A DNA stretch of 64,000 nt from an uncultured Saprospiraceae bacterium (GTDB taxonomy: Bacteria; Bacteroidota; Bacteroidia; Chitinophagales; Saprospiraceae): the NCBI GenBank assembly GCA_937139495.1, contig CAKZQC010000001.1, forward strand, positions 1-64,000, in the 5' to 3' direction. Of this stretch, positions 40,200-52,100 are shown one piece after another; the stretch's first letter is position 1; each line of letters starts with the position of its first letter. Below the pieces are notes generated by a model. That model worked only from the letters and a program-made list of their open reading frames with translations, was not told the DNA's origin and did not search any database. The position numbers were made by a program, and so were the translations under genes.

Positions 40200-43100
40200 A
40201 TGAAATTTTTAAAATTACACATTTTTTCTGTGCTATTCTTTTTAGCACAAGTTGGGCTTCAAGCTCAAATTAACAATCCAGGATATAAGGTAGATCAAGC
40301 CTCCTCAGATGTAGAAGTTTGTCAGAACAGTTCTGTCAATCAATTTACCGTGACGGCTAAAAAATCTACACTAGATAACTTCGAAATGACCTTAAATTTT
40401 CCTCCAGGAGTAAATTACTCTGTGGGGTCTGCTGTCATTACAGGTGGAACGATTGGCTATACTATTACAGAGATAGATATTACGAATCTGAATGCCCCTG
40501 TTCTAGGTATTAGCAATGGAGGTAATCCTACCATCAACTGGGGTGTAGGACATCAAGTTATATTTACAGTAGCTAGAGATGCTGATTGTCCAGCAGCACA
40601 ACACGCAATAGCTGGAAATACATTTAAGGATACTGTTGGTATCGCTTATGAAGATGGAGGAGTAGTAACTAATGCGGAAGATAATAATCCGTTTTATGCT
40701 CCCTACAACTGTGACTACGCATCTTTGAGTATTTTGACAATACCTGTCGTGAGTACAACCGTAGGACGTCCCGAAACACGTGACATTACAATACGTCAAG
40801 GTGGTAATGGTTGTACTAATAGTTTTGAGTATTTTGTAGTTATCGGTTCGGATATCAATGATTATGAATTTATGTATGGAGCTACTCTTTTAGCTCCTCA
40901 TACGGCTACACCTAACGGATTAGGAACTGCCGATACTTTATTTTATACCGTCGATTTGAGTGCTGCTCCTTATGCAGGAACAGTAGGAAACGGAGATAAC
41001 TGTTATGATAACGGAGAGGATATCATATTCACGGAGTCATTCTCTACTGGCGGATGTAATAATGTAACTGTACGCCATCATGCTCAATGGGGGTGTGATG
41101 GACAGTTGTGTCAAGAGGCTTCGCCTCAGACAGGTGCTGTCAATTTTGTCAATGGAGTTCCTGTATTGACACTTACAGTGCCAAGTGGAGCTACCAACGA
41201 AGAATTGTGTGACACAATGACACATACGGTACGTATTACCAACACAGGTAGTGCTACCAATCCTGCTGGAGGTGCCGTTGCATTAGATGTAGCGGTTATT
41301 TTTGGTTTAGGCTCCAATGGAAGCCCAATTGCTACGCCGTCAAACAATACACTTTGGGGCAGCGATTTTAGAGGCACTCGCTTTTGGGATAACTTCCGAA
41401 TAGGAGGGACGCCAGTAGCAGATTCTGCTTTGTACTATAATAATAGTGTAGGTAACTCAAGAGGATTCGCCGCATACCTAAGAGAAAACTTTTTGACCAC
41501 AGACCCTGATGGTCCAGGAGGTCTTGATGATATAGATGGTGATGGATATTTTGATGATTTGGCAGCAGGAGAATCTTTTGATGTTTCTTTTGATTTTTGG
41601 ATTGATCCACGAGAAAATTGTGGTGAAGGTCGATTTGATTACATGGTTTGGGAACACAAATATTTTGATGTTACTTTTAGAGACCAATGTCTTCAATTAC
41701 GTCCACCTGTTCGTGTAGATTTAGGGTATAGAAATATCATTCGTGATTATCTAAACTCTACAACAGAAAGTTTTCCGACGGATATTTATGATGGAGAAAA
41801 CCTAACGATAGGTGTCAAGCCTCATTTTTATAATAATGGCTATCTATGTGAAGGCGAACCAATGTTTACGTCTTCTAAGGCTACTTGGTCGATGGAATTG
41901 ACCGTACCTGCAGGATTGGATACAATGGTAGGTGTTATGACCGATGCCGATTTGGCAGCATACAATCCTACTATTACGAAAGTAGGAAACAAAATAATCT
42001 ATACACTAGATAGATATGTATTTGATACACTCAATTTTCCACTAACTTTTGACTGTGCTCAATATTCAGGACCTCAAGTAATGAATATTCCTTATACCAC
42101 ACATTATTTCTGTGGAACACCAGGAGTAGATACTTGTTTTTATAGAGAAGTGCATTGTGGGTCAGTTGATATTGCAATACACTGCCCAGGCCCTTGTACA
42201 GGCCCAGTTACATTTCAGTTTGATGCCAACAGAACCACTCCAGGTTATACCGATGGTACCAAGACGACACTCGTAACATTAGATCCTGCTATCCATGACA
42301 CCAAAGTTTATAATCCGTTCGATACCATGCTGGTACGTTCTGGAGCATACATAGCAGATACGGCATTGAGTACCTTATTGTTTGATATAGAGCTAACGCT
42401 ACCTAATGGAGGTACTGACTTATTAACTTTCCTTAATGGAGAAGTTATTATAGATGATATTTCCTCTGGATTAGGAAGACAAACTTTTGTATTAGATGGC
42501 ATGGCTGCCAATTTGACCAATGTAAGTGGCAATAACTATGTTTATACCGTAGATGTTTCTCGATACACAGATTCTGTTAGTACAACCTTTTTGTATGGAG
42601 GTGAAGATGGCTCTGCTGTCTATACACGAGATTCTGTATGGATAAATGTTAGATTTGCGGTTGGAGATAATTTTACAGCAGAAACGCTCCATGAAATCTC
42701 ACCGCTTAGGGGAGAACATTACACTTTTGTAGCGAATGGAGATAGAAAAGCTTGTGATAATTTAGGAGACAAAGCCTTTTATACAAAAGTTAGTTTCAGA
42801 CCGAGTTCTTCAGCACCTAATGTACAGGGATGTAATACGACCCGACCTAACTTCTATATAACACATGGATCGGTATCAGGGGATAATCACCCGAACGAAT
42901 ATAGAGCACCTATGTATTGGGATTCTACCGCGTTGACACTACCATCATATTTTATTCCAGGTACCAACATTACCTTTACAGATGCAGTTGGCAATCCTTT
43001 GCCCAATAGTATCAATGGAGATGTACTTACCATTTATAGACCTGTGGGGCATGCGGACAGAGATAAAAGAACGACCTACTATCCAAGATTTAATGCGGAT

Positions 43101-46100
43101 ATTATTGCTACCTGCGAAACTCCAGAAGTAACAAGATTAGAAGGGGTTGTTCACTTTAAAGAATATGCCTATCATCCAGACGCATCTGTGCATGTAGATA
43201 GAGCATTGTCGACAGCTACTAACGTAACATTCATTCCACCAACTTGGGCATTTCAGGCACTTACGCCAGTTAGAGATGGTGTCGAAGATTCGGTTAGTTG
43301 GGATATAGAGCTTTGTAATACAACCGCTAATACTGATGTAGATTACAACTGGTTACTTATAGAACCACAGCCTAATATAGTTATTGCGGCTATCTATGAT
43401 GTTAGTACAGGTTCAGAAGTTCCATTGGTATTCAATACCGTCAATGATTCTACTTTTGTAGAGTTGGGTGGACTAACTAGAGCCGATTGCCAAGAGGTAA
43501 GAATATATGCTACTTATGGTGATTGTAGTGCTCAGACACTTGTGGTCAGACATGGCTGGGATTGTGTAGCTTATCCTACTGATTATTCTACCAAAACTAG
43601 TGCTTGTTACCGTACGGTCAATCTAGTGGTCGATCCTAAACCTTCGGAGGTGCAACTAAGTGTAGTACAACAACCTACTACAACGCAGTCACTATGTGTG
43701 GATACGACTTTTATAATAGAATTGAATAGTGCACAGTTGGCAGATTTAGTCAATCCTTCATTTGAAATTACTGGTATTACTGGTGTTTCTTTTACTTCAG
43801 TCGAAGTAGAATATCCGAAAAATTCGGGTAACATAGAAACATTGACACCAACAATGCTTACTAATAAAGCAGTAATTGATTTGCTGGATCACTCTGTGAT
43901 AGGAGGATTACAAGCAATAAAAGGTACTTCTACAACGTCAACACCTGACGAACGTAAAGTCGTAATAGAACTGACTACTCAGTTTGGTTGTGGATTCGCT
44001 TCCAATACATCATTGGCTTTTGCTGCCAAAGCAGATAGACCATGTGGAGAACCTGCAACAGGTAATGGTGTAGAAGTGAAAAGTACACCCATCCAAATTT
44101 CGGGAACTACCAATACCTATGAAGCCTTTATAGGTATTACGATTGCTCCAGATACCGTTACTTCTTGTTCTGCACCGACCAATGTACGAGTGCAAACCAC
44201 TATTATTGGAGGAACTACGTCTAATACAGATACTACTGCGGTAGAACTGCCTGTAGGAGTGACGTATGATTTAGGCTCATTTGCTTGTACTAGCCCAACT
44301 TGCCCTACTTCCATAGAGGTAGATACTTTCAATGGCTATGAGCGTTTGAGGTTTGCTTACCCAGCAGGAGTTGCAACAGGAACTACATTAGATTACAGCT
44401 TTGACATCATAGGTTCGCCTAGTGGAGGATGTTCTCCAACGGAGAATATTGAAATAAAAAGTTACGTTCAGATTAATGGACTGACTTGTGGTGGTACTGC
44501 TTGTGGTCCTATTCGAGTAGTAACAGGAGAAAGTTCAGAAACGATTACGATAGAAAAACCTTCGCTTGTTATTAATAATATGACTGGTTTTTCAGCGGAG
44601 AACCTAAATGGCTCTCAAGATTATACGCTTGCATTTGATATTATTAATAATGGTACTAGTGCCAATGCAGGACTTGCTATTGACTACTACTGTGCCGATG
44701 CAGCAGGAAATCCTATCGGAACTTCTATTGGCTCTAGCAATACAGTAGTATCTATTGCCAATGGCGAAACAATTACACACAGTACGGATTTTACCGCACC
44801 AGCATCTTGTAATAACATAGATGGCATAGCTGCGATAATTGTACCTGGAGGTGGCAATCAATGTATGTGTGATACCGTATCATTTAGTTTCCCTAGAGTA
44901 TCTGATATGGCTCTACTAAATCTTGATCAAGATAATGACGGGATTCCAGATGTGAACGAAACGTATGCTGGCGATCATGACAATGATGGTGTAGCTGATT
45001 ATGAAGATGCAGATTTCTGTGCCGCTAACTTCCAAGGAGTTAATGGATGGAATTGTGCAACACAAGGTCTTCCTGACCCAGACGATGATTTAGATGGTGA
45101 TGGCATAGCCAATTACTTAGATAGTGATTTTCCTTTATGTGGCAGTCTTGTTAGTGGTGTTTGTTCTTCGCTCGACTTTGATGGAGACGGCATTGTTAAC
45201 CACTTAGACTTAGACGCTGATAACGATGGTATTCCAGACCTTGTTGAGGTTGGTGGAGTAGATACAGATGGAAATGGTGTAGCAGATGATTTGACAGATA
45301 CCGATGGAGATGGAATTGTAGATGCCTATGACAATAACGATACCGATGGACCTTTAGGTACTACCCCTTGTTCTCCAGAAAGAGGTTGTATTGCAGATTT
45401 ATCTACTTCAATATTATTTGATGCTGATCAAGACGGTACAACAGATAATAAAAGAGATGCAGACGCAGATGCACTACCGAACTACTTAGACTTAGATGCT
45501 GATAATGATGGTATCCCAGATGTAGTAGAAGCAGGCGGAACCGATGTAAACGGAGACGGACGTGCAGATGGCTACGCTGATACCGACAATGATGGTTTCA
45601 ATGATGTAGTAGATGGTGATGTTGGTAACGATGGCATAGCTGAAAACACAGCCAATGTCTTGCAATCAACAGGAACAGATACAGATAACGATGGTGAACC
45701 TAATAGCTACCCAGAAGGTGATACGGACGGAGATGGCGTATTGGATCAGTTAGATTTAGATGCGGACAACGATGGTATTCCAGATGTAGTAGAAGCAGGC
45801 GGAACCGACGAGAACGGAGACGGACGTGCTGACAACTATGTAGATGCAGACAACGACGGTTTCAATGATGTAGTAGATGGTGATCCAACCAATGCACTAG
45901 CAGTAGGTAGTGACATAGCAGGAGCCAATACAACCAATGCGTTGCAATTGACAAACGAAGATACCGACAATGATGGTGAACCAAACGGTTACCCAGAAGG
46001 AGATACAGACGGAGATGGCGTATTGGATCATTTAGATTTGGATGCGGACAACGATGGTATTCCAGATGTAGTAGAAGCAGGCGGAACCGACGAGAACGGA

Positions 46101-49100
46101 GATGGACGTGCGGATAATTACACTGATGCGGACAATGATGGTTTTAATGATGTAGTAGATGGTGACCCAACCAATGCTCTAGTAGTAGGAACGGATACAC
46201 CAGGTGCTAATACAGCAAATGCTCAACAAATAACAGGAGCAGATACTGATAATGATGGAAAACCAAACAGTTACCCAGAAGATGATAACGATGGAGACGG
46301 CTTGCCGAACCAGTTAGATTTAGATGCGGACAACGATGGTATTCCAGATGTAGTGGAAGCAGGCGGAACCGACGTAAACGGAGACGGACGTGCAGATAAC
46401 TATGTAGATGCCGACAACGATGGTTTCAACGATGTAGTAGATGGTGACCCAACGAATGTATTAGCAGTAGGAAGTGATGCAGCAGGAGCGAATACAGCGA
46501 ATGCCACGACACCAACAGGAGCAGATACAAACAATGATGGTGTACCAAACAATTATCCAAATGATGACTTTGATAACGATGGAATACTTAATCAACTAGA
46601 CTTGGATGCCGATAATGATGGCATTTTGGATATAGTAGAAGCAAATGGTACGGATACTAATGGAGACGGACAAGAAGATAACTATGTAGATATCGACAAT
46701 GACGGATTCAATGATGTAGTAGATGGTGATCCAACCAATGCACTCGCTTTGGGTAGTGATATAGCAGGAGCAAATACAACTAATGCAACAACACTGACAG
46801 GAGCAGATACAAACGGAGATGGCATGCCAAACTTCTATCCAAACGATAACCAAGATGGAGATAATAACTTAAGTTTTTTGGATATTGATGCTGATAATGA
46901 CGGTATTGTAGATAATACAGAAGGACAACCAACCGCAACTTATATTGCTCCATTAGGAGCAGACGCTGACGGTGATGGAATAGATGACGCGTATGATAAT
47001 GACGATGCTAACTTTGGTGGAGCAGGGTCAGGAATCACACCAGAAAATACCGATGGAATAGATAGTCCAGATTATTTAGATTTGGATACGGATAATGATG
47101 GCGAAGAAGATGGTGTCGAAGGGCATGACACGAACGGTGATGGCATTATTAACGGAAGTGATAACCCTGTTGCTAGTACAGGACAGTCTGGAGGTACAAC
47201 AGATACTGACGGTGACGGTCTACTAGATGGTTATGACAACAATATAGGAAGTACAGATCCTACAAATACAGGATTGAATCCTAATAGCCATCCAGATGTA
47301 GATGGACGTAGCAGCGAACGAGATTGGAGAGAAGCATTAGATAGTGATGGTGATGGTCTTGGCGATAATGTAGATTTGGATGATGATAATGATGGTATTC
47401 CTGATACGGAAGAAGATCTTTGCAAGACGGCATTTACTTTTGATTTAGGTCCAGAAGGATGGTTTACACTTAACAATAACACGACTGTAGCTTCTAATCC
47501 TGCCTCTCACTCTTTAGATGCAGTGACTAGAAATATTGGTTGCCCAGTGCAAATAACAGGTGCTAGTAATGCAAATATAGCAGGAGCTAGTCCTACTAAT
47601 AGTAATTACTTGGTAGATGCGGATCCTACTGGAGGAATAACGTTCACACGTAGTCCTAATCTAGGAGGTGTCGATTACAGTAGTTTCTTAGGAGGAACGA
47701 TGCTATATGATTTATACAATTATAGAGTAGGTTTTACAGGAAACCCTAACTGGCTAAATAATGACCCCAGTCATGGTAGTGCACGAATGGAAATTTTAAT
47801 CACGAACACAACTGGAGGATCTATCAGATTTTTGAGGGACTTAACTCCTGCCGAACTTTCTAACTGGGAAAATGGAATATGGAATACATTCCCAGCTACT
47901 TTTGATGACGCAAGTTGGTCAGGCTCACAAGCTGATTTAGAAGCTGTTTTGTCTGATGTACAGAATATTTCTATCCGAGTAGAAAATATAGGAGGTGGAG
48001 ATACTGGAAATTGTAGTGACGTAGAATACTATGCTTTAGATAATGTCGTATTTAGAGCCATTGGTAATATTACTTGTGCAGATGCAGATGGAGATGGTAT
48101 CCCCAACTCGCTAGATTTAGATTCAGATAATGATGGTATTGCTGATATAGTAGAAGCAGGTGGAACGGATACAAATGGAGATGGTAGAGTAGATGATATC
48201 ATCGGTAATGCTTTAATCAATGACACCGATGGAGATGGATTGGACGATCGTTATGATGCTAATAATGGTGGAACGGATATCGCCAATGCGGACACCGATG
48301 GAGATGGCGTTCCCGATGTTTTCGATTTAGATGCGGACAACGATGGTATTCCAGATGTAGTAGAAGCAGGCGGAACCGACGAAAATGGAGACGGACGTGC
48401 TGATAACTACGTAGATACCGATAATGATGGATTTAATGATGTAGTAGATGGTGATGTTGGTAATGATGGAGTTACGGAAAATATAGCCAACGTGCTTCAA
48501 ACAACAGGAGCAGATACAGATGGCGATGGTGTACCAAACAGTTACCCAGAAGATGATAACGACGGAGACGGCTTGCCGAACCAGTTAGATTTAGATGCGG
48601 ACAACGATGGTATTCCAGATGTAGTGGAAGCAGGTGGAACCGATGAAAACGGAGACGGACGTGCCGATAGCTATGTAGATGCGGACAACGACGGATTCAA
48701 TGATGTGGTAGATGGTGACCCAACGAATGCTCTAGTAGTAGGAACGGATACACCAGGTGCTAATACAGCGAATGCTCAACAACCAACAGGAGCCGATACA
48801 GACAATGATGGTGTACCAAACAGTTATCCAGAAGATGATAACGACGGAGACGGCTTACCAAATCAATACGATTTAGATGCGGACAACGATGGTATTTCAG
48901 ATGTAGTAGAAGCAGGTGGAACGGATGCCAACGGCGACGGACGTGCCGATAACTATGTAGATGCGGACAACGATGGTTTCAACGATGTAGTAGATGGTGA
49001 CCCAACCAATGCTTTAGCACTAGGAAGTGATGTAGCAGGAGCGAATACAGCGAATGTCACGACACCAACAGGAGCAGATACAGATGGCGATGGTGTACCA

Positions 49101-52100
49101 AACAGTTATCCAGAAGATGATAACGACGGAGACGGTAACTTAGATCAATATGATTTGGATGCAGACAACGATGGTATTCCAGATGTAGTAGAAGCAGGCG
49201 GAACCGATGAAAACGGAGACGGACGTGCCGATAACTATACTGATACCGACAACGATGGTTTCAATGATGTAGTAGATGGTGATGTTGGTAATGATGGCAT
49301 AGCTGAAAATACAGCAAATGCACAACAACTAACAGGAGCAGATACAGACAACGATGGAGAGCCAAACAGCTACCCAGAAGGAGATACTGATAGTGATGGT
49401 GTACTAGATCAATATGATTTAGATGCCGACAATGATGGTATTGCCGATGTAGTAGAAGCAGGTGGAACGGATGCCAACGGAGACGGACGTGCCGATAACT
49501 ATGTAGATGCGGACAACGACGGATTCAATGATGTAGTAGATGGTGACCCAACCAATGCTCTAGTAGTAGGAACGGATACACCAGGAGCAAACACAGCGAA
49601 CGCAACGACCCCAACAGGGGCAGATACAGATGGCGATGGTGTACCAAACAGTTATCCAGAAGATGATACTGATAGCGATGGTATCTTAGATCAATACGAT
49701 TTAGATTCAGATAATGACGGTATTCCAGATGTAGTAGAAGCTGATGGAACTGACGAAAACGGAGATGGTCGCATTGATAATTATATTGATAATGACAATG
49801 ACGGATTCAATGATGTAGTGGACGGTGACCCAACGAATACGTTGGTAGTAGGAAGCGATATCAACGGAGCTAATACAGCCAATGCGTTGCAATTGACGAA
49901 CGAAGATACGGACAACGATGGCGAACCAAATGGCTATCCAGAAGGAGATGCCGACGGCGATGGTATTCTTAATCAATTGGATTTAGATTCAGACAACGAT
50001 GGTATTGCCGATGTAGTCGAAGCCAATGGAGTAGATAGGAACGGAGACGGACGTGCTGACGGATATGTAGATACAGACGGAGACGGATACAATGACGTTT
50101 TAGATGCAGATCCAAACAACACTTTAGCAGTTGGAAACGATGGAGCAGGTATCAATAGTGGTCAATCAATTCAATTGACAGGACCAGACACCGACGGTGA
50201 TGGTCGTCCAAATACTTATCCAGAAGACGATACGGATAACGATGGGATACGCAATCAATTAGATTTAGATGCGGATGACGATGGTATTTTAGACATTTTG
50301 GAAGCAGGCGGAACGGATCTAAACCGAGATGGACAAGAAGACAACTATGTAGATGTAGATGGAGATGGCTTCAATGATAATGTTGACGGTGATCCAGACA
50401 ACTCTTTGGCAACTAGCGATGATAGTCCAGATACCAACTTGGCAAACGTGACTACTATTACAGGAATAGATGCAAACAATGACGGAAAGCCCGATAATTA
50501 TCCAACAGATAATTCGGACAACGACATTTTCTACGACTTCTTGGATATAGATGCGGACAATGATGGTATTGTTGATAATACGGAAGCACAAGCAACCTTT
50601 GCATTCATTGCCCCAGCAGATTTGGACGATGATAACGATGGTATTGACAATGCGTACGATACTGACAATGCTAACTTTGGTGGAAATGGTTCAGGCTTGA
50701 TACCTGAGAATACAGATGGAACTGATAATCCAGATTATATTGATTTGGATACGGACAACGATGGCGAACCAGATACAATCGAAGGACATGATACGAATGG
50801 AGATGGAGTAGTAGATGGCAACGATACGCCATTTTCTAACACAGGTTTACCAGGTTCAAGTCTAGATGTAGACAGAGATGGTTTACTAGATGGTTATGAT
50901 AACAATAACCTGAATCCTGATGCAACGAATATTGGCTTGAGTCCAAGCAGACACCCGAATGCAGATGGGCAGACACCAGAGCGTGACTGGAGAGAAAAAT
51001 TATTGAACTTAGATCAAGACAACGATGGCACTCCAGATATCGTAGAAGCGTACAGCGGTGATGCCGACAATGACGGAACACCAGATTACGAAGATGCAGA
51101 CTTCTGTGCAGCTAATTTCCAAGGAGTTAATGGTTGGAATTGTGGTACAGATGGACTACCTGATCCAGACGGTGATATGGATGGAGATGGTGTTCCTAAC
51201 TTCCAAGATACTGACTTCCCTAATTGTGGTGGCATTGTAAATGGTGTATGTATTACTTTTGATGGAGATGCCGATGGTATTCCGAATCACTTGGACTTAG
51301 ATGCCGACAACGATGGTATTCCAGATGTAGTAGAGGCAGGTGGAACAGATACCGATGGAGACGGACAAGTCGATGACTTAACTGACACCGACGGAGACGG
51401 ACTAGCAGACATAGTGGATAACAATGATACAGATGGACCAGAAGGTACTACACCTTGTAGCCCACAAACGAGCTGTTTGCAAAATAGTTCTACTTCAAAC
51501 TTGTTTGATACCAATAATGATGGTACTACAGATAAAACTAACGATACGGACGGAGATGGAGTTATTGATGCACTTGATTTAGATGCCGACAATGATGGTA
51601 TTCCAGATGTAGTAGAAGCAGGAGGAACAGATGAAGACGGAGACGGACGTGCTGACAACTTTGTCGATACAGACAGTGATGGTTTCAATGATGTAGTAGA
51701 TGGCGATGTTGGTAATGACGGCACAGCCGAAAATACAGCTAATGCTCTCCAATTGACAGGAGTCGATATCGACAATGATGGACAGCCAAACAGCTATCCA
51801 GAAGGTGATACTGATGGTGATGGTATTTTAGATCAATTAGACTTAGATGCCGACAACGATGGTATTCCAGATGTAGTAGAAGCAGGCGGAACCGACATCA
51901 ACGGAGACGGACGTGCGGATAATTACACTGATGCGGATAATGATGGTTTCAATGACGTAGTAGATGGTGATGTTGGTAATGATGGTATAGCTGAAAATAC
52001 AGCCAATGCCTTGCAGCTAACAGGTCCAGATACAAACAACGATGGTATGCCAGATACTTATCCAAATGATGATTTAGATGGAGACGGGATCCGTAATCAA

